DNA from: Verrucomicrobiales bacterium
GTDB taxonomy: Bacteria; Verrucomicrobiota; Verrucomicrobiia; Limisphaerales; UBA9464
Reading direction: 5' to 3'
DNA: 15,997 nt
NCBI GenBank assembly: GCA_003445095.1
Contig: DLVS01000235.1
Coordinates: forward strand, 1-15,997
Shown here: piece after piece, positions 1 to 8,179 of the stretch
Layout of the letters: each line of letters begins with the position of its first letter
Position numbering within the stretch: position 1 is the stretch's first letter
Notes under the pieces: model-generated
What the model was told of the DNA's origin: nothing
Seen by the model: only the letters and a program-made list of their open reading frames with translations
The model's database searches: none
Program-made: the position numbers and the translations under genes

Positions 1-1163
1 TCGAACTTGTGGTCGTGGCAACGCGCGCAACTGACGGTTAGTCCGAGAAATCCGCGGGTGGTGGTGTCAATCTGATCATCGACGACCTGAAACTTCGAGT
101 ACTTGGGGCGCGTCTCGTTGAGTCCTTTGGGACCGATAGCGAGGAATCCCGTGGCAATCAACAGTTGGTCACGTTCGGCCTGGTCCTTATACGAGAGGAG
201 GTCACCCGCGATCTGCTCTTGGATGAACCGATCATAGGGTTTGTCGGCGTTAAATGAACTGATCACATAGTCCCGATACTTCCACGCGTAAGGAAAATTC
301 AGATTCCGGTCGAGCCCGGTTGATTCGCCGTAGCGCGCGACGTCCAACCACGCGCGGCCCCATTGCTCCCCGAAGTGCCGCGACGCCAGCAGGTGGTCCA
401 CCAGGTTTTCGAGCGCGTTCTGGGAGCGATCCTTAATGAATGCTTCAAGCTGCTCTGGGGTCGGTGGAAGTCCGGTAAGATCATAGTAAACCCGGCGCGT
501 GAGCGCCCGCTTGTCGGCGTCAGCGACCGGCTTCAACCCTTTCTCTTCCAGTTTGGCCAAAATGAATCGGTCGATGTCTGACTTGGGCCATTTTGCATCC
601 CGAACCTTCGGTGGAGGTGTCGCCTGCGGCTTCTGAAACGCCCAGAACTCTCGTTCTTTGGCCCAGTCCACCGGCTTTTCCGGTTTGAGCGGCTCGGTGC
701 TGGCGACCTTGGAAGCGTCGCGCGGATCCGGCGCGCCCATGCTAACCCATTTCTCAAAGTCAGCGATGACCTCGTCGGGTAATATCCCCCCTTTAGAGTC
801 GGGAGGCATTGCCAACCGGCCTTCTTGACGTATCGCCCGAATCACGAAGCTGTCGTCCGGCTTGAAAGGCACGATGCCGGGACCGCGCTCGCCTCCGATG
901 CGAATGCCATCGCGAGAGTCTAGGACGAAGTCGCTTTTCATCTTACCACTCTCTTCCGAATGGCAGTCATAGCATTTCTCCACGAGCACAGGGCGAATCT
1001 TCTTTTCGAAGAACTGGAGCTGCTCCGGCGTAATGCTATGGCTCTTCTTTTTAACCGGTGCCGGAGCGTCCGGGTCCGCAGCAGAAACAGACATGGCCAA
1101 GGCGGCGTACAGCGGAAGCAGCGTCGCCCAGCGGGTAGGTTGGATTCGAATAGCTTGGTTCAT
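1..1163 (-). CDS. Secreted cytochrome c (PSCyt1) + DUF1549 protein, 5' part only
   Basis: The frame is open from an ATG at 1163 to the window edge (387 codons read), so the C-terminus, where a DUF1553 domain is usual, is missing. Residues 1-27 form a Sec-type signal peptide (hydrophobic stretch, then SVSAAD). A planctomycete-type cytochrome c domain follows at about 48-135: the heme site is C64-Y-D-C67-H68 and M119 in the LAMPP motif is the likely distal ligand. A DUF1549 region starts near residue 165 (DWAKEREFW), with TGLPPTPEQ near 228, FGEQWGRAWLDVARYGES near 265-282, and CARCHDHKF at the edge. The last motif may bind a second heme, as is usual in the family. Family members are periplasmic, often encoded before DUF1501 genes, and their biochemical role is poorly known. 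The leader between the start codon and a strong hairpin at 1190-1226 is very short. No Shine-Dalgarno is visible. Family assignment is firm; function is not. Confidence 0.9.
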   Translation of the reverse strand, partial: MNQAIRIQPTRWATLLPLYAALAMSVSAADPDAPAPVKKKSHSITPEQLQFFEKKIRPVLVEKCYDCHSEESGKMKSDFVLDSRDGIRIGGERGPGIVPFKPDDSFVIRAIRQEGRLAMPPDSKGGILPDEVIADFEKWVSMGAPDPRDASKVASTEPLKPEKPVDWAKEREFWAFQKPQATPPPKVRDAKWPKSDIDRFILAKLEEKGLKPVADADKRALTRRVYYDLTGLPPTPEQLEAFIKDRSQNALENLVDHLLASRHFGEQWGRAWLDVARYGESTGLDRNLNFPYAWKYRDYVISSFNADKPYDRFIQEQIAGDLLSYKDQAERDQLLIATGFLAIGPKGLNETRPKYSKFQVVDDQIDTTTRGFLGLTVSCARCHDHKF

Positions 1164-1180
1164 GGCGTTTAGAGGCAGTT

Positions 1181-1226
1181 GAAAAGAAACCCGCGCCCAT
1201 CGGCAGGAGATACCTCCGAGCGCGGG
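1181..1226 (-). terminator. Terminator-like hairpin with T-rich run, or leader attenuator
   Basis: On the minus strand, a perfect 7-bp GC stem is formed by CCCGCGC (1226-1220) and GCGCGGG (1196-1190). A weaker inner stem (GGAG/CTCC) is possible in the loop. It is followed at once by TTTCTTTTC (1189-1181). This has the shape of an intrinsic terminator. It lies 54 nt after the stop codon at 1280 and only 17 nt before the ATG at 1163. It could end the upstream minus-strand unit, or act as an attenuator in the leader of the cytochrome gene. The loop is long (23 nt) and the T run is broken by a C, so efficiency is uncertain. Confidence 0.5.
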
Positions 1227-1279
1227 TGAATGTTCGAGTTTGAGGGATACACTAGCGGAAAAGTCATAGCTTCTTTGAA

Positions 1280-1510
1280 TCATCGGGGATCCGCTGCGAG
1301 GTCCCCCAAGGAACTGTCGAAACTTGATATCAATCCGTCGTTAGCTGTGGCGGTAAGTCTCCCCGCCGTGACGGCGAAGCCCAAGACAGCGAAGCCAAGC
1401 AACAAAACCGCCGCGCTCAAGGCAACGATCGCTGCCGCAGTTTTCCACCGGGACGGCGCCCCGGTGCGATTCACCGTCTCGAAGGGAATTTCTATCGACG
1501 GTAAGCTCAT
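1280..1510 (-). CDS. Possible small single-pass membrane protein (76 aa)
   Basis: I do not recognise this protein. It has an ATG at 1510 and a TGA at 1280, 53 nt after the stop of the giant secreted protein on the same strand. Residues 1-23 are polar and carry basic residues just before the membrane (SRWKT). Residues 24-50 form one strongly hydrophobic Ala/Leu/Val/Gly helix (AAIVALSAAVLLLGF followed by AVLGFAV). The last 25 residues are polar and end in a short acidic tail. This layout fits a small membrane protein with N-in topology. A terminator-like hairpin follows downstream, which would fit a last gene of a transcription unit. There is no Shine-Dalgarno and no recognised domain. A longer plus-strand frame covers the same bases but looks less natural. 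Chance ORF remains possible. Confidence 0.4.
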   Translation of the reverse strand: MSLPSIEIPFETVNRTGAPSRWKTAAAIVALSAAVLLLGFAVLGFAVTAGRLTATANDGLISSFDSSLGDLAADPR

Positions 1511-1563
1511 TAGAGTGTCCGTGAGGGGTTAACTAGGCGGTACAATGTCGTCTAGCCCGGCTT

Positions 1564-4500
1564 TTAGGGTTTGACGCGGAAATAGGCCTGGCCCTCAGAG
1601 AGAGGTTGGGCGTAAGGACTGATCGCCCCCGGCAAGGTTACAAACGGCCCATCCAAGCTCGGGGCGCGCTGAAGGCTGGCCGTCCCGTCCCAGCTTATTA
1701 TGAGACCGCTACCTTCCAGCCGGATTCTAAGGTCCCCGGGAGGTATCGCGATAACGCTTGCGCCGGCTGGAGGAATTTGGGCAAAGGAATAGAGCTGAGC
1801 AATTCGGGCCGGATTTAGCGCCCGGTTGATAAGGGAGAACTCGTCGATTACTCCCTCGAAGCGCGCATTGAAGTTCTCAGACGTCGGGTCCAGACTTTGG
1901 CTTTGTCCCAAGTGAGTGCGGAAGCTTCCTTGTCCAAACGCGGGCGGGGTGTTGGGATGCTTATAGATTTGCCCAATACCGCCTACTGTGCCGACCAATT
2001 CGCCATTGATATATAGCTTTAATTGACCGGTAAAGCTGCTAATGGACCCATCAAAGACACCGACCACGTGATATACCTTTCCTGGCTGCACGGTGGTAAT
2101 GACATGCTTTGAGGTATCGAGCGTTGTGCCACCCCATGGCGTCCCCGGACCCTCGCTCGTCGTATTGTGCGCTCGGAAAACGAGTTGGGCTTCGGTGGGA
2201 TCGTCTGACTCCTGCGTGCCCGCCAAGTAGAAGGCAATCCGATCGTGAGCATAGATCGCCGGCGCCGCGACATTGGTGGACAGTACGGTCTGGCCGTCCA
2301 CCTCGGAACTTGTGATCGTAATCCGGGGCAAACGATCCGCCCGGAACGAGAAGATATGGGTTCGCTTCGCCCATGGCCCGAGGATGGCATTGATGTCGCG
2401 CGCGTTCGGAACGTCGATGCGATTACTAACACTGGTACTGCGAAAGGCGATCGCCGTGTCATCGGGCAGATTGGGAACCAGGCTGGGTTGACCGAGCAAC
2501 GGGTTATCTTTCAGCCGGCCGATCAGACTTTCGGGCGCCGTGTCGAACTGCGAGACCAAGGTGTAAACATTGGTTCCGGTGGCCTCGCCGAAGGTCCAAT
2601 AGCGCACGGCCCCATCGGCAATGATTTCATCCCGATAGCTGACACCGGAAACCACGGTAGCTGAAGTGTTCAATTGGTTCGGAGTCGCCGCTAGATCGAA
2701 GAGTCCCAGAACTTCCACCTCGTTCGTTTGCCCGTTGACTTGCGCCGACGTTTTGAGAGTTACGTGGCGGCCATCCGGTGAAAGGGCGGCGCTGAGCAGA
2801 TTCAGACCTGTGACGGACGCAGTCGGGATCGTGTAATTCGCGAGATTGGTGGCCTGGCTTGCCAAGAGCGGCTCGCTGAAGCTCAGCCGGATTTCGTTCA
2901 GCGATCCGGCTAGGGCTTTAATGTCGAGCAGTCGGGGCGCCGTTGTGTCCGGTAGAACGGTCAATTGGGCGGGAGCGCTGGTAGTTTCACTGAACTCATT
3001 GCGAACGGTCACCGTGTAGCTGCCTTCTGCCGTGAGTGGGGCGAGGAACTCCAACGTGGCGTTTGTCGCCCCGGCGAGGCTCGATCCAGCATACTTCCAT
3101 TCGTAGGTGAACGGCGGTTGCCCCGTGGGGATTGCCGTAAATGAAACGATTCCGTTCTCAACGACCTGTTTGCTTCCCAAATCGCTGCCGGCCGCCAACC
3201 CAACCGGCCCTGCCGTCGTGTAGGTGAACCCCTTGGTCACCGGGGCCACCACATTCTCAGGGACCAAGATGTCGGCGACCCCTTGAACCGAAAGGTTGTA
3301 AGCGTCTCCCGGAACAAAGTTGAACGCGCCGCTCAGCTTGACGGTAATCAGGTCGTCCTGCAGCACCGCGGATTGAATCGCTAGGGGGTCCCCCCCGGAA
3401 TTCTTGAGCACGTAGTTGGCCACATTCGACGCGGTCGACGGACTGACGGGCTGGTTAAACGTAACCGTCAGTTGATGGGGATGCCCCCGTGGATCGACCG
3501 AATTGACCAGCGTTGCGGGCGCTTCCGGATTTAGACTTTCCCCGGTTCCGGCCAGATAATGCGCACGGATCCGATCTTCGCTGAGGGCAGTGTTATAGGT
3601 CGAAACCTCGTCAAGCGTGCCATCCAGCGAACCCAGCGCTGCACTAATGTCGAGGTGAGTCCGGGCATTTCCGCGAGCAATCTGGACGTCGCCATTATGA
3701 TTGTAGATTTGCCCGACGCCGTTGGTGCGAGCGACCAGCTCTGAATTGATATAAAGGCGCAGTTCACCATCACGACTATCCGTCCGCCCATCCATCACCG
3801 CCACGACATGATAGGTAGTGTTCGTGGTGATGGTATGAGTAACATAAACCGGAGGGTGCTGCCTCAACCCAAACGGGGCGCCTGGGCCGTCGGGTGTATC
3901 GTTGTAGGCGTGGAAGGTGAGCTCAGCTTGCCCTGGATCGAGTTTCGCGGGATTTCGCCACAAATACACCGCCACGCTGCGTTGACCGCCACCCTCTTCC
4001 CAAAGTCCGGCCGTGGTCGCTAACTGAATCCCCGCGTTGTTCGCACCCTCTGGAGCCACCGTGGGCAAGCTGTCGGCGCGAAACCAGAACTCATAAGATT
4101 TCTTGGGCCACGGTCCGCGAAAATCATTGATATCGCCGCCGTTCGGGACCGACACATAGTTGGTGTTGGCACGGACGAACTTGGCCGCGAATTCTCCCGA
4201 AGCTGAAGGCACCAGGCTTGGCACTCCTAGACTCGGGAAATTCTGATAGACACCGTTGGTGTTAATCTGATCGCCCGAGCTGGTCTCAGTGAATGCGACC
4301 GTGCCGGCGGTCTCCTCGAAACGGAAGTACCGCACCGGATTATCAGCCACGATTTCGTCTTGATACGTCAGATTGGCGACAAAATGCGGGTTGGCCGTGA
4401 GCGGATTTGCTTGAGCCGAACGATCCTTCAAACCGACGACATGGAGCGGATAATTGATCCCCACGCGGAGTTGCGTCGTCTTAAGAATGACCGTTCGGCC

Positions 4501-6855
4501 ATCCCCTAAAAGCAGTGCTTCGCTGATGCGGAACAGGGACGAAGAATAGGTGGCGGCGTCGCCGGCGGTATTGGGATCGAGCGCCTCATCGAAGGTGAGC
4601 CGAACTTGGTTTACCCCTCCGGCAACTCCCTTGATCGCGACTACTGTGGGAGGAGTGACGTCCGGCTGAATAATTACCGCTTGCGGTTCGCTCGAGATTT
4701 CACTGAAGGAATTGTTGATCTTTACCGCGAAGTTTCCGCCAGCTCCCAGGATTGCAGGAAATCGCAGCGTGCGTCCGGTCTCGCCGGTCAAGGCTTGGCC
4801 ATTCTTGAACCACTGATATTGGAATGGTCCCGCTCCGCTCGGCAAGACCGCCAGACGAACTTCAGATCCTTCAAGGAATGTGCCGCCGAGCACGCTGTCG
4901 TCAGAAATCGCAACGTCACCGACATCGCCTTCGCCATAATTGACGTTCAAGTCGTCAATCCAGTGGGTCTGAAACCAACTGCGGGTCCGTGCGGCCAAAC
5001 CGACCTGAGCACTGTTAACGATTTCGAACGCCGTGGGCAGCTCGTTAATGAGAGTGATCCCATCATAGCGCAGGGTCAGAAGGCCGTTACGGCGGATGTC
5101 GATATCCACGTCCGACCAATGCCCGTCGAGCGAGTTGATTGAAGGCACTCCGTTGACAGTTATCCCGTTGGTGCTGGTGAGCACATTGGTCACCACTTGA
5201 TTGTTTAAGAGGACCAGGATCGACGGTAGGTCGTCGGAGGCGTCGGCGTGCGTGTCGAAGGCAATACTGAGACGATTGCCGGGCACGTCGGGAGTAAACC
5301 CACCTTCGGGTTGAGACAAAGTTCCCAAGGGAAGGTCGGCGGCGACGTTGACGCTGAATCCATCACCGGGTTCATCGAGTCCGCTGGTCGAACTCCCATC
5401 ACTGATGCGAGTTTTGAAGCGAATGCGGACTTGATCCACGTCACGGCGTTCGGTGAGGACCACCGCGCTGTTTTGATTTCGAGTAGCGTCCGTGAGCCGC
5501 AGGTAACCGCTTCCGTCGTAGCTACCGCTGGCAATCACTTCGGCATTGCCGAAGAAACTGAAGCCGCTCGGTCGCCCTGCATTGAACCCATAGGTGGTTC
5601 CGGTCGGAGCACTGAAGACAAACGGAACGAGGGTTGGATTCGGTGAGAGCGTATTCGGAGTGACGGCCTGGTCGCGAACACCTTGAACCGAGAGCAGGTA
5701 GTTGACTCCTGCCTGGAAGTTGAAGGCGCCGGCGAACTCAATCGATTGCTCGCCCGGAAGCAGCGCTGCGGTCTCGATCGGCAAGACCGCGCCGCCGACA
5801 ATTCGGATCTGGAAATTCGCCAACTGACTCGCGGTCGCGGCTTCCACTGGCTCACTAAACGTCACTCGGAGCCGGTTGGGATTTCCGCCGGTTTCCACTG
5901 CCAGAATCGAGGGCGGCGTCACATCCGGAGTCACGGAGATCGTCGTTTCAGCACTGACCAGCGTCCCAGCTCCATTGCGAACCGTCGCCTTGATCTTCTT
6001 GCCGTTCAGCGAGGCCGGCGCCCGAGGAATCCTCAGGAATGAGAGGCTCTCGCCTGGAATCACGATGCCATCCTCGGTCCACTCGAAAGTCGTAGGCTGG
6101 CCGGCCACAACGTCCAACTGGAGCAGCAGCTCGCTGCCTTCTGCCACTGTAACCGCCGCCGGAAGGTTCCCTGCATTCAACCCGGTGGCGTTGAACACCG
6201 GCGCTTGATTGATCTCACCAATCCCTAAAAAGGGATCTACTGGATACTGTGCCAAGTGAAGGGCCGGCACAATTTCTTGAACTCCATCAGGTCTTTGCCA
6301 GCCGACCTGGATATAACTTCCGCCGCCGGCCTGCTTATGGAGCACCTCGAAGTAGTATTTTTGGCCCCGAATCAAGTTGATCGGCGCCGACAATCGTTGG
6401 TCTTGGCGTGGACCTCCGAACAAAGGCGCCCCGCTTTCGGTTTCAAACGCAATCTGCCGTTTGTTGGCTGCCGTGTGGTCGGTGCTGAGAAACAGCGCCG
6501 AGTTGTCGTCGCTGGCAATATTAAAGAGGTAGGTTCCAGTTGCGGGTGCCTCCAGGTATCCTCGAATGAAAGATCCATAGTCGGCACCCGAGTTGTCCTT
6601 CCCTTGCAGTCCCGCTCTCAATGGAACTGTGGGCAGCGTGGAGAAGTCATCCAATTGTTCACGGAATGACGGGGAGTCCGGGAAACGTGCGCTATTCGTG
6701 AGCGTCGCAACACTGACTCGGACGCTGGTTACCGACGAGACAGTGGAAATTCCATCATAATAGAGTCGGATGACTGATCCGGCGTGAAGACCAGGCAAAG
6801 CCGCCAGAGAGAGTAGGGCGGCGAATATAAGTTTGCGTAAAGGAGCAGGATTCAT
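1564..6855 (-). CDS. Giant secreted PA14 / Ig-like / LamG modular surface protein (1763 aa)
   Basis: Residues 1-25 are a signal peptide ending in LPGLHA. Approximate order of modules: PA14-like domain 27-215 (GTYLFNIASDDNSALFLS, GQKYYFEVLHKQAGGGSY); Ig-like 220-308; SbsA/Big_5-type Ig 312-415 (DVTPPSILAVE); a lectin/concanavalin-like region 420-645 (GDGFSVNV, WIDDLNVNYGEGD); Ig-like 650-730; SbsA-type Ig 733-830; LamG-type 830-1105 (YQDEIVADNPVRYFRFEE); SbsA-type Ig 1112-1215; Ig-like 1220-1296; SbsA-type Ig 1298-1400; LamG-type 1405-1680 (YRDEIIADGAVRYWTFGE); C-terminal module 1690-1763 (SWDGTASLQRAPSLDGPF). PA14 and LamG folds commonly bind carbohydrate, so adhesion to or capture of polysaccharide outside the cell is likely, but no catalytic domain is visible. 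The SbsA-LamG block occurs twice with clear similarity, suggesting internal duplication. The gene starts 85 nt after the prepilin-like gene on the same strand. No Shine-Dalgarno and no PEP-CTERM or LPXTG anchor are seen. Confidence 0.9.
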   Translation of the reverse strand: MNPAPLRKLIFAALLSLAALPGLHAGSVIRLYYDGISTVSSVTSVRVSVATLTNSARFPDSPSFREQLDDFSTLPTVPLRAGLQGKDNSGADYGSFIRGYLEAPATGTYLFNIASDDNSALFLSTDHTAANKRQIAFETESGAPLFGGPRQDQRLSAPINLIRGQKYYFEVLHKQAGGGSYIQVGWQRPDGVQEIVPALHLAQYPVDPFLGIGEINQAPVFNATGLNAGNLPAAVTVAEGSELLLQLDVVAGQPTTFEWTEDGIVIPGESLSFLRIPRAPASLNGKKIKATVRNGAGTLVSAETTISVTPDVTPPSILAVETGGNPNRLRVTFSEPVEAATASQLANFQIRIVGGAVLPIETAALLPGEQSIEFAGAFNFQAGVNYLLSVQGVRDQAVTPNTLSPNPTLVPFVFSAPTGTTYGFNAGRPSGFSFFGNAEVIASGSYDGSGYLRLTDATRNQNSAVVLTERRDVDQVRIRFKTRISDGSSTSGLDEPGDGFSVNVAADLPLGTLSQPEGGFTPDVPGNRLSIAFDTHADASDDLPSILVLLNNQVVTNVLTSTNGITVNGVPSINSLDGHWSDVDIDIRRNGLLTLRYDGITLINELPTAFEIVNSAQVGLAARTRSWFQTHWIDDLNVNYGEGDVGDVAISDDSVLGGTFLEGSEVRLAVLPSGAGPFQYQWFKNGQALTGETGRTLRFPAILGAGGNFAVKINNSFSEISSEPQAVIIQPDVTPPTVVAIKGVAGGVNQVRLTFDEALDPNTAGDAATYSSSLFRISEALLLGDGRTVILKTTQLRVGINYPLHVVGLKDRSAQANPLTANPHFVANLTYQDEIVADNPVRYFRFEETAGTVAFTETSSGDQINTNGVYQNFPSLGVPSLVPSASGEFAAKFVRANTNYVSVPNGGDINDFRGPWPKKSYEFWFRADSLPTVAPEGANNAGIQLATTAGLWEEGGGQRSVAVYLWRNPAKLDPGQAELTFHAYNDTPDGPGAPFGLRQHPPVYVTHTITTNTTYHVVAVMDGRTDSRDGELRLYINSELVARTNGVGQIYNHNGDVQIARGNARTHLDISAALGSLDGTLDEVSTYNTALSEDRIRAHYLAGTGESLNPEAPATLVNSVDPRGHPHQLTVTFNQPVSPSTASNVANYVLKNSGGDPLAIQSAVLQDDLITVKLSGAFNFVPGDAYNLSVQGVADILVPENVVAPVTKGFTYTTAGPVGLAAGSDLGSKQVVENGIVSFTAIPTGQPPFTYEWKYAGSSLAGATNATLEFLAPLTAEGSYTVTVRNEFSETTSAPAQLTVLPDTTAPRLLDIKALAGSLNEIRLSFSEPLLASQATNLANYTIPTASVTGLNLLSAALSPDGRHVTLKTSAQVNGQTNEVEVLGLFDLAATPNQLNTSATVVSGVSYRDEIIADGAVRYWTFGEATGTNVYTLVSQFDTAPESLIGRLKDNPLLGQPSLVPNLPDDTAIAFRSTSVSNRIDVPNARDINAILGPWAKRTHIFSFRADRLPRITITSSEVDGQTVLSTNVAAPAIYAHDRIAFYLAGTQESDDPTEAQLVFRAHNTTSEGPGTPWGGTTLDTSKHVITTVQPGKVYHVVGVFDGSISSFTGQLKLYINGELVGTVGGIGQIYKHPNTPPAFGQGSFRTHLGQSQSLDPTSENFNARFEGVIDEFSLINRALNPARIAQLYSFAQIPPAGASVIAIPPGDLRIRLEGSGLIISWDGTASLQRAPSLDGPFVTLPGAISPYAQPLSEGQAYFRVKP

Positions 6856-6940
6856 GTTTGCGAAAAAAGGCGAATTGACGTTGAGGGCAGTAGGAATGGA
6901 CCACCCAGTTCGAGCGTTTAATGAGTCGGCGGCCAGGCAG

Positions 6941-7804
6941 CTAGCGGAGCCACGCGGGGAACTTCACCAAGGTGCGATAAGCTTCCGTGTCCCAATCTCG
7001 GTGCCACTTAAGCGCCCATAAATCTCGGACCCGTACACCGCGGGCGGAGCCCTCGAAGAAAACGAACTGGGCACGTTTCCCGTGACGTGGCAGCGCGAAA
7101 TGCTGCATTTCGTAGCTTGCGTAGCCTTCGCTATTCGAATACTCGCCTGGCTGATCGGGCGGACTATAAGCGATGCGATTCGCGTAATGCGGACCGCCCC
7201 CGCGCCAGCTTGAATCGCCCATGAGAGGGATGATCGTGGCATCCGTTGCGGAGGTGGGTGATCCCCAGTGCCATTCCCGCAGGCGTCCCTGAATGTCGTC
7301 TTGCGCGTCGTACATCCATAGATTGGCGCCGTAGCTCGCGCGTTCCTCGTTGGAGAATTCAGCTAAGCCCATCTCATAGCTATACTGAATCCCGCCGAAC
7401 GCCTCGTTGCCCTTGCCCTCATTGACGAGGGGACGCGGCTTCACTGCGACGGGGCACGTCAAGAGTTGCTTGCGTTGCCCCACCTGACGCTGCAACGCGT
7501 TGAACCAAGCTCCGCGAGCCCATCCCCCATCGACGATCCCCGAGGGGAAGCGGTCGCGGTTATCGCTAGAATAGATGGCCCACTCGATCCCCCATTGCCG
7601 CAGGTTGGAGAGGCAAGAGGCTGCGTTGGCCTTGGCCTTGGCGGTGGCTAAGCCGGGCAACAGCATTCCAGCCAAGATCGCGATGATCGCGATGACGACC
7701 AGTAGCTCGATGAGGGTAAAGCCCTCACGGCGGCGCCAGGTACCAGGTCGAATGGCCAAACCGAGAGGTTTGATACGATAAAAATCTACCGACTGACTAG
7801 ACAT
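6941..7804 (-). CDS. Type II secretion/pilus prepilin-like protein, variant H-x9-DG tail (287 aa)
   Basis: The N-terminus carries a textbook prepilin signal: RRREG28-F29[14 protein letters not shown], with cleavage expected after G28 by prepilin peptidase, and E33 at mature position 5. The leader is long (28 residues) but has no nearer ATG. The hydrophobic helix at 29-50 is followed by [20 protein letters not shown], typical of the large verrucomicrobial/planctomycete family of prepilin-like proteins. The C-terminus has [13 protein letters not shown], which fits the H-x9-DG motif with Glu replacing Asp, then [12 protein letters not shown], also characteristic. Such proteins are inner-membrane anchored pseudopilins or minor pilins; most have no proven function. 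It stands first in a likely unit with the giant secreted protein and is preceded by about 760 bases without a convincing gene. Family certain; role unknown. Confidence 0.93.
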   Translation of the reverse strand: MSSQSVDFYRIKPLGLAIRPGTWRRREGFTLIELLVVIAIIAILAGMLLPGLATAKAKANAASCLSNLRQWGIEWAIYSSDNRDRFPSGIVDGGWARGAWFNALQRQVGQRKQLLTCPVAVKPRPLVNEGKGNEAFGGIQYSYEMGLAEFSNEERASYGANLWMYDAQDDIQGRLREWHWGSPTSATDATIIPLMGDSSWRGGGPHYANRIAYSPPDQPGEYSNSEGYASYEMQHFALPRHGKRAQFVFFEGSARGVRVRDLWALKWHRDWDTEAYRTLVKFPAWLR

Positions 7805-7991
7805 AAACTAAATGGTGAAAGGTTCAGAAACTCAGACAAGCGAAGTACACGATCGGCAGGTAGCTGAAATCGCTACCGGCGTTTTCGAAGCGATGAGGCG
7901 GTTAGATCCCGAGACAACATCTCGTCCGGGCGGTGCGGGTACCGCGCATGGGCGAAATCGGATCCTGGGCTAAAAAGGACGCTTTGCGACT

Positions 7992-8029
7992 ATCTTCGTG
8001 GAAAGGCGAAGATGGGCCGGCGATCCGGC
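7992..8029 (-). ncRNA. Two adjacent hairpins in the presumed prepilin leader
   Basis: Two perfect stems lie two bases apart: ATCTTCG (7992-7998) pairs with CGAAGAT (8007-8013) around an 8-nt loop, and GCCGG (8016-8020) pairs with CCGGC (8025-8029) around CGAT. They would lie about 190-225 nt upstream of the prepilin start codon in a minus-strand transcript. They may be a structured leader element; they may also be chance in GC-rich DNA. No family is recognised. Confidence 0.25.
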
Positions 8030-8138
8030 GGATATGGTTCATGAAGTGGCTGCCTTCAGCCGACCTTCCGGGCACACCGGTCAGAGCGGTCTCGTGATTG
8101 ACGCTTCTCCCCTCCAACGGGGTCGAACGAACGCGGCT

Positions 8139-8167
8139 AGCTAAATCGTTAACGTCTATTAAGTCAA
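8139..8167 (-). promoter_or_regulatory. Weak candidate promoter upstream of the prepilin gene
   Basis: On the minus strand TTGACT (8167-8162) resembles a sigma70 -35 box. A 17-nt spacer leads to TTAGCT (8144-8139), which is a poor -10 box (two of six consensus bases). The region is unusually AT-rich for this window. Transcription from here would give a leader of roughly 330 nt before 7804. The call rests mainly on the -35 box and base composition. Confidence 0.2.
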
Positions 8168-8179
8168 TAGATGATTTAG
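8141..8179. repeat. Nested inverted repeat in AT-rich patch
   Basis: Outer arms CTAAATC (8141-8147) and GATTTAG (8173-8179) are perfect complements. Inner arms TCTATT (8155-8160) and AATAGA (8166-8171) are also perfect, around the loop AAGTC. The spacing between outer and inner arms is uneven (7 nt on one side, 1 nt on the other). Possible roles are an operator, a terminator after the dihydrouridine synthase gene, or a relic of an inserted element. There is no T run on the minus-strand side to support a terminator. Confidence 0.4.

Noticed and set aside
1230..1532. 100-codon plus-strand frame opposite the small membrane protein
   Set aside because: No motif, Lys/Ala/Thr-rich, opposite to all neighbours; the minus-strand frame has a better membrane-protein layout.
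7902..8117. 71-codon minus-strand frame upstream of the prepilin gene
   Set aside because: Composition and lack of motifs suggest chance; it covers the hairpins and would need an independent sign of conservation.
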